The translations under genes were made by a program, and so were the position numbers. Below are positions 34,358 through 42,188 of a DNA stretch of 64,000 nt, one piece after another; position 1 is the stretch's first letter, and the number at the start of each line of letters is the position of its first letter. The stretch comes from Planctomycetaceae bacterium (GTDB lineage Bacteria > Planctomycetota > Planctomycetia > Planctomycetales > Planctomycetaceae): NCBI GenBank assembly GCA_020638955.1, contig JACKHO010000002.1, forward strand, positions 620,001-684,000, given 5' to 3'. The notes below the pieces were generated by a model that saw only the letters and a program-made list of their open reading frames with translations, made no database searches and was not told the DNA's origin.

Positions 34358-35542
34358 ATGTACGGAAGATTCCAAGAACACGTCGAACAGGTGTTATCCG
34401 AAATTGACAGTAGCGGTCTTCACAAATCCGAGCGAGTGCTCACCACCTCGCAGAGCGCACACGTGAAAGTTGGGGAAGGGAACGAAGTCCTCAATTTGTG
34501 CGCGAATAATTACCTTGGGCTGGCGAGTCACCCGGACATCGTGGCGGCGGCGCATGCGGCGCTCGATGAATGGGGATACGGCATGGCGTCGGTCCGTTTC
34601 ATTTGCGGGACGCAAGGAGTGCACAAACAACTGGAAGGCGAGTTGTCCAGCTTCCTGAAAACCGACGACACCATCCTCTACTCCTCCTGTTTCGATGCCA
34701 ACGGAGGATTGTTTGAAACACTACTCGGTCCGGAAGACGCCATCATTTCTGACGAGCTGAACCATGCCAGCATTATTGACGGCGTCCGCCTTTGTAAGGC
34801 GCAGCGATTCCGGTACCGCAACAACGACATGAGCCATCTCGAAGAACAGCTTCAGGCCGCGTCATCAGCACGGTTTCGACTCATCGCGACTGATGGCGTC
34901 TTCTCGATGGATGGTTACCTCGCAAATCTCCCCGCGATTTGCGATTTGGCCGACAAGTACGATGCACTCGTCATGGTCGACGACTCACACGCCGTCGGCT
35001 TTATGGGACCAAACGGCGCAGGCACTCCAGACCACTTCGGTGTGCAAGACCGCATTGACATTGTGACCGGAACCCTCGGCAAAGCACTCGGCGGCGCCAG
35101 TGGTGGATACACCTCCGGACGTCAGGCAATTGTCGATTTGCTGCGTCAGCGCTCGCGTCCTTATTTATTCAGCAACTCACTGGCACCGCCCATTACGGCA
35201 GCTTCGCTGAAGGCCCTGGAACTCATTCGTGACTCTTCCAGCCTCCGCACGCAGCTGCAGGAAAACACACAGTACTTCCGTGAGGCTATGGAAGCTGCGG
35301 ACTTCAACGTGCTGCCCGGCGAGCATCCCATCATACCGGTCATGTTCGGTGATGCAGTCGTCGCCACGAAAATGTCCGACGAACTGCTCCGTCGGGGCCT
35401 GTACGTCGTCGGATTCTCGTTCCCAGTCGTGCCGCGTGGACAGGCGCGTATTCGCACACAAATGTCAGCAGCCCACACACGTACCGATTTGGAATGGGCA
35501 GTCAATCAGTTTGTTGAAGCGCGTGCTGCGTTGGGGCTCTAA
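34358..35542 (+). CDS. kbl: Glycine C-acetyltransferase (2-amino-3-ketobutyrate CoA ligase)
   Basis: PLP enzyme that cleaves 2-amino-3-ketobutyrate with CoA to glycine and acetyl-CoA, the second step of threonine breakdown by threonine dehydrogenase. The ATG at 34358 (MYGRFQEHVEQVLSEI) gives 394 residues, the family norm; the longer reading to 34097 overlaps the esterase gene and is rejected. Motifs: FICGTQGVHKQLEGELS, SDELNHASIIDGVRL, VDDSHAVGFMGPNGAG, and the PLP lysine K242 in VTGTLGKALGGASGGYTSG. Kbl is preferred over BioF because the acceptor-site phrase NLCANNYLGLASHP with RFICGT is the Kbl form. No tdh is adjacent. Confidence 0.9.
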   Translation: MYGRFQEHVEQVLSEIDSSGLHKSERVLTTSQSAHVKVGEGNEVLNLCANNYLGLASHPDIVAAAHAALDEWGYGMASVRFICGTQGVHKQLEGELSSFLKTDDTILYSSCFDANGGLFETLLGPEDAIISDELNHASIIDGVRLCKAQRFRYRNNDMSHLEEQLQAASSARFRLIATDGVFSMDGYLANLPAICDLADKYDALVMVDDSHAVGFMGPNGAGTPDHFGVQDRIDIVTGTLGKALGGASGGYTSGRQAIVDLLRQRSRPYLFSNSLAPPITAASLKALELIRDSSSLRTQLQENTQYFREAMEAADFNVLPGEHPIIPVMFGDAVVATKMSDELLRRGLYVVGFSFPVVPRGQARIRTQMSAAHTRTDLEWAVNQFVEARAALGL

Positions 35543-36888
35543 AGCGACTTCGCACGAAACACGACCTTGTAGGTGCGATTTGGATCGCATGTCTCCGGTC
35601 GGGGGACGAGAATGAAGTCGTCGGTAATGACGGGATTCAGGTCGGCACCCTCAACGACTGTCGCCGCCCCAATCCGATGATTCAGAAACTGCACAAAGGG
35701 GCGTCCACCCCGTTGTGAACCGTTGTTGTTGACGGTGCCGAAACTCGATTCCCCTTGCAACGGCTTGATGCTCAGCGTGAATACGCCGTCGCTTTCAGTA
35801 AGTGTTTGTTCGAAACGTTGCAGGCCGGGAGCCATACGTGCCTCCCAGGCAGGATCACCGTAGAACGCGACGACATCCCGGTCGTATTCGAGGCCTCGGC
35901 GGTCACCCTTTGACAAGTCCTCGCGTTGCAGGCGATGAAGAAGCGCGTGATGGTTCGCCAGAAATCCCTCAGAGAAACTGTAGCGGCCTGGTTGTTCAAC
36001 AAAGTAGTCGAGACATCCCCACCCGCCGTAGCCGTACCAGGTGACGACGGTGTAACCAATCATTTGCCGCACCCCCGCAGATTTCATCCAGGCAAGGGCC
36101 ATGGCATCTTTCGAGTCGATGTGACCCATCAGGCAGTTGCCAACAGCCATGTAGACCTTCGGGTTTTGTGAATCGACGTCATGCCGCACGTCTTTAGTGT
36201 CCAATCCAAACAGTTTGCCGTCATCTGAGCGGAAGTAACCGTTGAGGTAACGGAATCCAATTTGCCAGTTTCGCTCGGTAGCATGGCCCGAAGTGACAAA
36301 CAAATCGGCCTCATAGTCATTGAGGGACTGCACCAGTGCCGCTGTGGTGTCACCTGGACCTCGGACTTCCGCCGCGTCGTCGCCTTTCTTCTTTTGCAAC
36401 AACTTGTGCTGAATCAGTTCGTCATAGCAGAGACCTTCCTCGCAGCATTCAAGTGCGAGTTCCGTGCCGGAAGCGACTTTGTGAATAGCCAGAGAAGGAA
36501 CAGGCTGGGCATGCTTCAAGGTGGCCTGAGCACTGTGACCCGTCAGAATGCCCCAGTGCGTGTCGGTGTAAGGGTCATCATCCAAATGTCGCGTCAACTG
36601 ATGTACTTCCGCGACGAACTCACGAGTTGCTTCTTGAGGCTGCGCGACGAAGCAGGTGTATTTGGGAAAAACCTCCTTCAGTTGCGTCAGCGCTTCTGAG
36701 GGGCGTCGGGAGAACGTGACGACCTGTGCATTGTGTTGCTGCGCAAGTGCGTCGACCACCTGTCGCCAACCTTCATCGGCGTTGGTTGATTGAGAAACAA
36801 CCACGATGTAATTGGCGGGAATTGGTGCGGCGTGAAGTCCTTGAGCAAAAAGGACAAGTCCCGCGAAAAATAGAAGGCGCGTCAACAT
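35539..36888 (-). CDS. Secreted protein resembling clan CD (gingipain-like) cysteine peptidases
   Basis: 449-residue exported protein from the ATG at 36888 (signal peptide MLTRLLFFAGLVLFAQGLHA); the longer in-frame reading has no support. An N-terminal Rossmann-like domain (residues 25-130: YIVVVSQSTNADEGWRQVVDALAQQH) precedes a caspase-like core: LFVTSGHATERNW with His202, and VYMAVGNCLMGHI with Cys252, the order and spacing of the His-Cys dyad in peptidase family C25. The segment AMALAWMKSAGVRQMIGYTV matches the helix after the catalytic Cys. A C-terminal beta domain follows (from about residue 355). Assignment is by pattern; I cannot name a family. It may instead be an inactive relative. 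Confidence 0.6.
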   Translation of the reverse strand: MLTRLLFFAGLVLFAQGLHAAPIPANYIVVVSQSTNADEGWRQVVDALAQQHNAQVVTFSRRPSEALTQLKEVFPKYTCFVAQPQEATREFVAEVHQLTRHLDDDPYTDTHWGILTGHSAQATLKHAQPVPSLAIHKVASGTELALECCEEGLCYDELIQHKLLQKKKGDDAAEVRGPGDTTAALVQSLNDYEADLFVTSGHATERNWQIGFRYLNGYFRSDDGKLFGLDTKDVRHDVDSQNPKVYMAVGNCLMGHIDSKDAMALAWMKSAGVRQMIGYTVVTWYGYGGWGCLDYFVEQPGRYSFSEGFLANHHALLHRLQREDLSKGDRRGLEYDRDVVAFYGDPAWEARMAPGLQRFEQTLTESDGVFTLSIKPLQGESSFGTVNNNGSQRGGRPFVQFLNHRIGAATVVEGADLNPVITDDFILVPRPETCDPNRTYKVVFRAKSL

Positions 36889-36922
36889 GAGGCAGTTCTG
36901 GCTGATTCGCGTTGTTTGGTTG

Positions 36923-37426
36923 TCAAATATGGTACTCGGTATCGTCGTCGTTCGGTGACTCAGGTTTTGGTGCCACTGGCAGTCGCTTTTTCCGCAGAGC
37001 CCAGGCGACAATTCCCGAAACAATGGCTGCAATTGCCGGTGGCAAGGCTGTCGACGTCTTTTCCGCCGCCGGATACATGACAAATGTAAAGCCAACATAC
37101 AGCAGCAGCAATCCGAATGCCACTCGAAGCAAGGGCAGCGGAAGGCGAGGGTGGAGCACCGCTCCGAAATATGCCCCAATCATGAACCCCAATGCCACCC
37201 AGCCGACAATGGGCAGTTTAATGTCTCCCCGGTTGTAATATGCCAAGGCTCCAAAGAACCCGATGGGAGGAATCATGACCGCCAGACTGGTTCCCTGAGC
37301 CTGCCGCTGTGTAAGCCCAAAGAACAGCATCAGTCCGGGCACGATAATGAGCCCGCCTCCAATGCCGAATAAGCCGCCGAACACGCCGACTACCATGCCA
37401 AAGAGCAATAACCACAATCCCTGCAT
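36923..37426 (-). CDS. Half-size TauE/SafE family permease
   Basis: 167-residue membrane protein from the ATG at 37426. Starts MQGLWLLLFGMVVGVFGGLFGIGGGLIIVPGLMLFFG, the TauE/SafE signature GxGGGxxxxP in the first helix pair, then GTSLAVMIPPIGFFGALAYYNRGDI and two or three further helices to a basic C-terminus. Full-length members have two such halves (about 250 residues); this single repeat must dimerise to form the transporter, as in other short members. Probable export of a sulfur-containing anion such as sulfite or sulfoacetate; substrate unknown. The cysteine desulfurase gene begins 195 bp beyond, on the other strand, but no functional link is shown. Confidence 0.85.
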   Translation of the reverse strand: MQGLWLLLFGMVVGVFGGLFGIGGGLIIVPGLMLFFGLTQRQAQGTSLAVMIPPIGFFGALAYYNRGDIKLPIVGWVALGFMIGAYFGAVLHPRLPLPLLRVAFGLLLLYVGFTFVMYPAAEKTSTALPPAIAAIVSGIVAWALRKKRLPVAPKPESPNDDDTEYHI

Positions 37427-37620
37427 ATCAACGCTGCTCCAGTTACTTGGTGCTGTTCTACTTTCTGAGCTGGGCCACCTTACTCGTTTTGCTTCAATTC
37501 TCACAAGCAATTCTGCAGTAAGTTGTCACGAAACACGTGCATCGACGTGCCGCTGGACGCAAAGCACTGCATGCGGCACACTGTCCGTTCGATTGTCTTT
37601 CTCAGGCATGTACTGGAAGC

Positions 37621-38742
37621 ATGATTTATCTCGACTACAACGCGACAACTCCGCTGCTGCCGGAAGTGCAGGAGGAAATGCTGCGCGTGGCTTCCATTGC
37701 GGTGGGAAATCCCGGGAGTCGGCATGCGGCAGGACGGAAATCGCGTCAGTTGCTGGAAGAGGCTCGTGAAACGGTGGCCCGCATTCTGGGTGCCACTCCA
37801 GATGAAGTCGTTTTCACCAGTGGCGGAACAGAGGCGACGAATTTGGCGCTCCACGGCATGAGGGGGACGCGGAACGGGCACATCATTCTCCCGCCGGCAG
37901 AACATCCGGCGACGTCAGAAGTCGTGATGAATATGGCGGGTTGCACCCCGCACGTTGTTCCCTTGGATTCTCAGGGGCTTGTCAAAGCCGAATCGCTCCA
38001 TGTTGCACCTTGGGACTCTGCTGTGCTGGCAACGCTGTTGCTCGCTCATAACGAGACGGGTGTTGTTCAAGACGTTTCACTCTTGCGGGAGTTGTGCGTA
38101 CAGCGTCACGTTCCTTGGCACCTGGATGCCGTCCAGGCTGTGGGGAAAATCGGCGTGAATTTTCGGGAACTTGGTTGCACCACCATGGCGGTCGGGGCGC
38201 ACAAGTTCTACGGTCCTCGCGGAATTGGGGCGCTGCTCATCCGCCAGGGCGTGGAATTGACGCCCTCCCTCCGGGGCGGCGGTCAGGAACGGGGAGTGCG
38301 TCCAGGCACCGAACCGGTCATGCTGGCCTCAGGCATGGCCAAGGCGTTGCAGATTTGGGACGAAAATCGCGAGACGCGGGAAAAGCAACTGCGAACGTTG
38401 CGAGATCAACTCGAATCCGCGCTCACCAACTCTGTTCCAAACGTCGTCGTCAACTGTAGAGCAGCAACACGACTTCCCAACACACTCAGCATTGCGTTCC
38501 CCGGCTGCGTCGCTGATGCACTGCTCGTCGCTCTCGACCTGGCGGGCCTTTGTGTTTCTGTCGGCAGCGCCTGTGCCAGTGGCTCGACAAAACCATCGCC
38601 GATTCTCGAAGCGATTGGTGCCCCTGCAGAAGTCGCGAATTCAACCGTGCGGATCAGCGTGGGAATTCAAACCACCGCTGAAGAAATCGACCGTGCCGTT
38701 GAAATCATGCGCACCGTCGTGAACCGCCTTCGCAATTCTTAG
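37621..38742 (+). CDS. Cysteine desulfurase (NifS/IscS family)
   Basis: PLP enzyme that takes sulfur from cysteine for Fe-S cluster or thionucleoside synthesis. The ATG at 37621 (MIYLDYNATTPL) is the canonical N-terminus of the family; the longer frame from 37537 is out of family. Motifs: FTSGGTEATNLAL, HPATSEVV (the PLP-stacking His), HLDAVQAVGKI, the PLP lysine K195 in GAHKFYGPRG, RGGGQERGVRPGT, and the catalytic C318 in SVGSACASGSTKPS. The short loop around Cys318 places it in group I with IscS/NifS rather than SufS. No iscU/nifU beside it. Confidence 0.93.
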   Translation: MIYLDYNATTPLLPEVQEEMLRVASIAVGNPGSRHAAGRKSRQLLEEARETVARILGATPDEVVFTSGGTEATNLALHGMRGTRNGHIILPPAEHPATSEVVMNMAGCTPHVVPLDSQGLVKAESLHVAPWDSAVLATLLLAHNETGVVQDVSLLRELCVQRHVPWHLDAVQAVGKIGVNFRELGCTTMAVGAHKFYGPRGIGALLIRQGVELTPSLRGGGQERGVRPGTEPVMLASGMAKALQIWDENRETREKQLRTLRDQLESALTNSVPNVVVNCRAATRLPNTLSIAFPGCVADALLVALDLAGLCVSVGSACASGSTKPSPILEAIGAPAEVANSTVRISVGIQTTAEEIDRAVEIMRTVVNRLRNS

Positions 38743-38916
38743 GCTGATTGTGTTTCACTCGTTGTCGTCAGCGTCTTCCGCTGGCGACTCGTAATACAAA
38801 TGCACGGTCGAAACGACTGTGAATTCGGGACGCATGGCGGGAGATTTCGGATTAAAATCCGACTGCGATCTGAGACTGTCGGAAAATGTTCGCTGTGGTC
38901 GGAAGTTTCTGAAGGA

Positions 38917-38926
38917 GGGTTGATGT
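38917..38926. repeat. Target-site duplication, left copy
   Basis: GGGTTGATGT immediately outside the left end of the IS. Identical to the copy at 40206-40215, a perfect 10-bp duplication, a length normal for the IS4 family. Confidence 0.9.
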
Positions 38927-38952
38927 CAATACTGTTCGGCTCAGGATTTGCG
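38927..38952 (+). repeat. IS terminal inverted repeat, left
   Basis: Begins CAATACTGTTCGGC (identical over 14 bases to the inverted right end) and continues to a TTTGCG block; 21 of 26 positions agree with the right end. The transposase stop codon lies inside it, at 38941-38943. Confidence 0.85.
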
Positions 38953-40119
38953 TGGTGGGTCGCGGGGTGAGGGGAGATTTAGGTGTTGGTGGAGTTCTTC
39001 CAGGGTGGCCCAGCCGCTGAAGTAGTGGCAGAGCATTTCCCAAGTCCGTTTGCTGGGCTTGCTGCCGGTCCACAGGCTAATCAGCAGGGATGCGATGACG
39101 GCGGCGTACACCTGCAGCGTCACGCCCGATTCGCAGTGACTCAGCAGGTGTCGGCAACCCAGCACGCATTTCAGCCAGCGGAAGAACAGTTCGATTTGCC
39201 AGCGATAACGGTACGCAACCGCAATGAGTTCCGCTGGCAAATCGCGGGCATTGGTCGCCAGAATCCAAACCTGGTCTGGTTCGGTGCCCCGGATTTCGAC
39301 AATCCGCAATGGTTCCTCCAGTAGCCGGTTGTGCTTTTCCGTGCCCAGTCGCCGCACCAGCAAATCGCGAACGACACCCGCCTGAGAATCTGCGTCAGAG
39401 AGTGGCTGTTCTGCCTGGACTTCGAAGGTGGTGTTCTCCTGCACCCGGATGAGAAACCGCACGTTCTGTGCATCAAATTCGCGAAACATGGCGTTGTTCG
39501 CGTAGCCCCGATCGGCCACATAGAACCCGCCGGGCTGAACCATGTTCCGCAATTGTTCGCGTTCTGCACCGTTGCCATGCGTCACCGCCACTTCGAGCGG
39601 TGCCTGCTCGAACACGCCAAACGCCACGTGCATTTTGATGGCTCGATGTTCGGCATCTTGCCAGAGTGCCCAGGCCATGCGGGGCAACGCCTTGAGCAGG
39701 CTGCTATCGACTGCCGTTAGTCCCGCCAGTGCGGCCTGTTGGGCGGGAGGCATAGCTGAGGGTGATGTCCGGGCTTGAGCTGCCAGTTGTGCAATAATCG
39801 GTTCAAGCACCGCCGGATCAAACACGCGTGCCGCCTCACTGAGCGATCCCAGCGATGTCGGTTTGACGCCACACAGCTTCTGGACTTTTTCGAGCGTGGT
39901 GAACTTCTGCAGCCCACGCAAACTGGTGACCGTCGGATTAAAGAAATAGAGCAGCAACAGTGCGATATACTGATCGCAGAACAACTGTCGATTTCCTGCC
40001 TTGTCACGCGCCGTCGCCTGTCCACGCAGCCCTGCCAACAGGTCGTCAATCAGTTGGAAATACTTCAGCCCCTGCAATTTCGTGGTCTTCTCGACACCCT
40101 TCCGACTCTTCCGTCCCAT
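38941..40119 (-). CDS. IS4-family DDE transposase
   Basis: 392-residue transposase with the RNase-H-like catalytic triad D138 (LTAVDSSLLKALPRM), D203 (FYVADRGYANNAMF) and E310, the last within the IS4 signature Y-x2-R-x3-E-x6-K (Y303 R306 E310 K317; YRYRWQIELFFRWLK). The N-terminal 110 residues are a helical DNA-binding region (FFNPTVTSLRGLQKF). Start ATG at 40119 has a GGAGG site 6 bases upstream. Reading frame and codon use resemble the host, with no frameshift or internal stop, so the gene appears active. The stop falls in the left terminal repeat. Confidence 0.95.
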   Translation of the reverse strand: MGRKSRKGVEKTTKLQGLKYFQLIDDLLAGLRGQATARDKAGNRQLFCDQYIALLLLYFFNPTVTSLRGLQKFTTLEKVQKLCGVKPTSLGSLSEAARVFDPAVLEPIIAQLAAQARTSPSAMPPAQQAALAGLTAVDSSLLKALPRMAWALWQDAEHRAIKMHVAFGVFEQAPLEVAVTHGNGAEREQLRNMVQPGGFYVADRGYANNAMFREFDAQNVRFLIRVQENTTFEVQAEQPLSDADSQAGVVRDLLVRRLGTEKHNRLLEEPLRIVEIRGTEPDQVWILATNARDLPAELIAVAYRYRWQIELFFRWLKCVLGCRHLLSHCESGVTLQVYAAVIASLLISLWTGSKPSKRTWEMLCHYFSGWATLEELHQHLNLPSPRDPPRKS

Positions 40120-40179
40120 CGCCTGCCTCCATGAGCTTGAAACCTCAGAAGCAGAAGGTATATCCCATCAATCACCTGG

Positions 40180-40205
40180 CGCAAAAAACGTGCCGAACAG
40201 TATTG
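40180..40205 (-). repeat. IS terminal inverted repeat, right
   Basis: Inverse complement of the left end: GCCGAACAGTATTG at the outer edge (40192-40205), then CGCAAA further in. The 86 bp between it and the transposase start would hold the transposase promoter. Confidence 0.85.
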
Positions 40206-40215
40206 GGGTTGATGT
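40206..40215. repeat. Target-site duplication, right copy
   Basis: GGGTTGATGT immediately outside the right end of the IS. It belongs to the SIMPL-domain reading frame (codons for HQP). Confidence 0.9.
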
Positions 40216-40986
40216 CCCTTTGGACTCTGGTCGACATTCCCCGGCGGTTCATGATCGCTGGTCGTGTGCAGATCATGAGGAGAATATGTGTACGACTGTT
40301 CGCTGACGTTGATGATTGCCGGCCTGGGATTAAACGGGGAGAGCAGTAGTTCGGCTTTCGCTTTCGCCTTGTCGAGCGCCTGCCGCCGAACGGAAATGAG
40401 TCTGTTGTCCAAATCACTGGCCCAGTAGTCAAATGCCAGGATGTCAGTCACGCCAAGTTCGAAGGCTCGGTCCAGCACTTTCATCGCGTTGTCTTCTGTG
40501 TCGACAACTACGTGCACATTGTACTGAGTTCGAAATCCCGTACGCGCTGGTTCAAATGATTGTCGTCCATTTTCGATTTTTTCGACGGACTGGTAATGAG
40601 GCTGCAGGGAAATGAACTCTGCTGCAATGCTCTCCTTTTTGAACTTGAGGCCAGTGACCCAATTCCGTTGCAGTTCCTCAACCTTCATTGAAGCGATATT
40701 CCGTGAATTCACGGCGGAGTCAGCGTCACTGATGACTGCGAGTACAATTCGGATTTGATCGGGGACGAAGCGGATTTCTGCTGTTCCCGTAATCGTGATG
40801 ACTTCCTGAGCCGTCTTCCGGTCTAAGGGGCTGGCCTCGATTGGCGAGCCAATTTCGTCAAACTCCTGAGCACTCAATGGCGACGCCAAACTCCATAATG
40901 CTGACGTACAAATCAAAAGAATTCCGATGAATCTGCACATTTGATCGCTCCGCTGAGAATGCCCTTTGCCACTGCAATTCGGCATT

Positions 40987-41994
40987 CTATTTGGGGTGAC
41001 ATAGCAAAAGCGAAGGAAAATCGGCTTCGAGTCGTCGGAATCCTTCTTCCGCAGAAATGAGTGGTTCATAGCCAAAATCACGCTGTGCTTTGGCAATGCT
41101 GTACGAGTGCGACTGGCTGAGCTGCAATGCAACGAAGCGGGTCATGGGTGGTTCGGCTGATTGACGCGTGAGCCAGTAGGCTACTTCGCAGAGTGCCCCT
41201 GTCGTCCAGGCGAACCCGGCAGATACTCGCGATTTGACCGGAGGAATCCCCGCTCTCTGAAGGAGGTTGTTGACCCAGCTCCACAAATTCACCGGTTCGG
41301 GATCATTGATAAAATACGCTTGCCCGGCGACTTTGCAGTCGGGTGCGAGCACTTTGGCCACCTGCAAATGGGCTGCCGCGACGTTCTCGACGTAGGCCAT
41401 CGAAATGAGGTTCTTGCCATCACCCACTTGCTTCAACTTCCCTTGGCGAGCACGGTCGAGCAGGCGGGGAATCAAATGATTGTCTCGCGGTCCCCATATC
41501 AAGTGAGGCCGAATGGAAACGGTCGACAGTTCGGCTGAGTTTGCGGCGAGGACAGCTTGTTCTGCGAGTGCTTTCGTGTGGGGATAGTGGCACAGGTACG
41601 ATTGCGGATACGGGAGTGATTCATCTGCATCAAGGTGCGACTGACCGTCAAAGACAACGCTTGGGGAACTCGTGAAAACCAACTTTCGGACACCGTTCAT
41701 CCGACACGCTTCAATGATGTGTTCGGTCCCGCGTGTGTTGATGTCGTAATACTTGGCCCATGGTCCCCACACACCGGGAACAGCGGCGACATGAAATACT
41801 GTGTCCACGCCTTCGCAGGCGTGTCTTACATCATCTAGATTTCGCAAATCCCCCCGGAACTGTTCAACACCTAATGCCTCAAGTTCCGGGTACGTATTGC
41901 GCGACAAACTCCGTACAGATTGGCCCTCTGCCAGCAGTTGCTCAACAATGTAGCGGCCAAGAAATCCGCCGCCTCCGGTGACCAGACTGGGCAT
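40987..41994 (-). CDS. NAD(P)-dependent epimerase/dehydratase (3-beta-HSD/OleD-like)
   Basis: 335-residue short-chain dehydrogenase of the extended class. N-terminal nucleotide motif TGGGGFLGRYIVEQLL (GxxGxxG), then GDLRNLDDV, the active-site serine region VFTSSPSVVFDG and the YxxxK catalytic pair in HYPHTKALAEQAV. C-terminal segments GDGKNLISMAYVENVAAAHLQVA and YFINDPEPVNLW match 3-beta-hydroxysteroid-dehydrogenase-type members, including OleD of the olefinic hydrocarbon pathway. No oleABC genes are nearby, so the substrate (sterol, beta-hydroxy acid or NDP-sugar) stays open. Its start is divergent from the ABC operon, with a stem-loop in the gap, and its stop is 46 bp from the SIMPL gene start, same strand. 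Confidence 0.82.
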   Translation of the reverse strand: MPSLVTGGGGFLGRYIVEQLLAEGQSVRSLSRNTYPELEALGVEQFRGDLRNLDDVRHACEGVDTVFHVAAVPGVWGPWAKYYDINTRGTEHIIEACRMNGVRKLVFTSSPSVVFDGQSHLDADESLPYPQSYLCHYPHTKALAEQAVLAANSAELSTVSIRPHLIWGPRDNHLIPRLLDRARQGKLKQVGDGKNLISMAYVENVAAAHLQVAKVLAPDCKVAGQAYFINDPEPVNLWSWVNNLLQRAGIPPVKSRVSAGFAWTTGALCEVAYWLTRQSAEPPMTRFVALQLSQSHSYSIAKAQRDFGYEPLISAEEGFRRLEADFPSLLLCHPK

Positions 41995-42029
41995 TCAACA
42001 CTCTTGCAGGGGATACAGGAAACGGGCAA

Positions 42030-42057
42030 CCACCCATTTCCAACCGGGAAATGGTGG
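42030..42057. promoter_or_regulatory. Stem-loop in the divergent gap
   Basis: CCACC-C-ATTTCC paired with GGAAATGGTGG, an 11-bp stem with a single bulged C and the 5-base loop AACCG, between divergent starts at 41994 and 42189. Could be an operator or a leader structure for either gene; nothing further decides. Confidence 0.4.
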
Positions 42058-42188
42058 CAAGAAACGATAGTGACTTGCGAAAAACTGAGTAACAAACGAG
42101 ATTCGATTAGACAATCGTCACGCGGTCAACGTATTCACGAAAAACAATTGGTCATGTCACAACCCTTCGGACTGCATCGAGCGGCCCT

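Larger units (their letters stand above)
38927..40205 (-). mobile_element. Complete IS4-family insertion sequence (1279 bp)
   Basis: Bounded by 26-bp imperfect inverted repeats and a perfect 10-bp target duplication, with a single transposase gene filling almost all the length. All parts for autonomous transposition look intact, so the insertion is probably recent. It interrupts the SIMPL-domain gene in the same transcription direction. I cannot name an ISfinder entry; a near match there would decide whether it is new. Confidence 0.92.
38755..40940 (-). pseudogene. SIMPL-domain (DUF541) periplasmic protein, disrupted by IS4-family element
   Basis: Periplasmic SIMPL-domain protein (family of E. 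coli YggE), interrupted by the element at 38927-40205. The 5' part begins at the ATG at 40940 with a GGAG ribosome site and signal peptide MCRFIGILLICTSALWSLASPLSAQ, and contains EVITITGTAEIRFVPDQIRIVLAVISDADSAVNS, the SIMPL opening. Removing the element and one copy of its target duplication joins GHQP to SFRNFRP and continues in frame to PEFTVVSTVHLYYESPAEDADDNE and a TGA at 38755-38757, giving a 298-residue protein. As it stands, the frame runs into the element and ends at 40065 with about 50 foreign residues, a 291-residue fusion. Confidence 0.93.

Noticed and set aside
40065..40205. The C-terminal 50 residues (QYCSARFLRQVIDGI...) of the fused SIMPL open frame
   Set aside because: These lie inside the IS terminal repeat and upstream region; they are read-through of the element, not part of the native protein.
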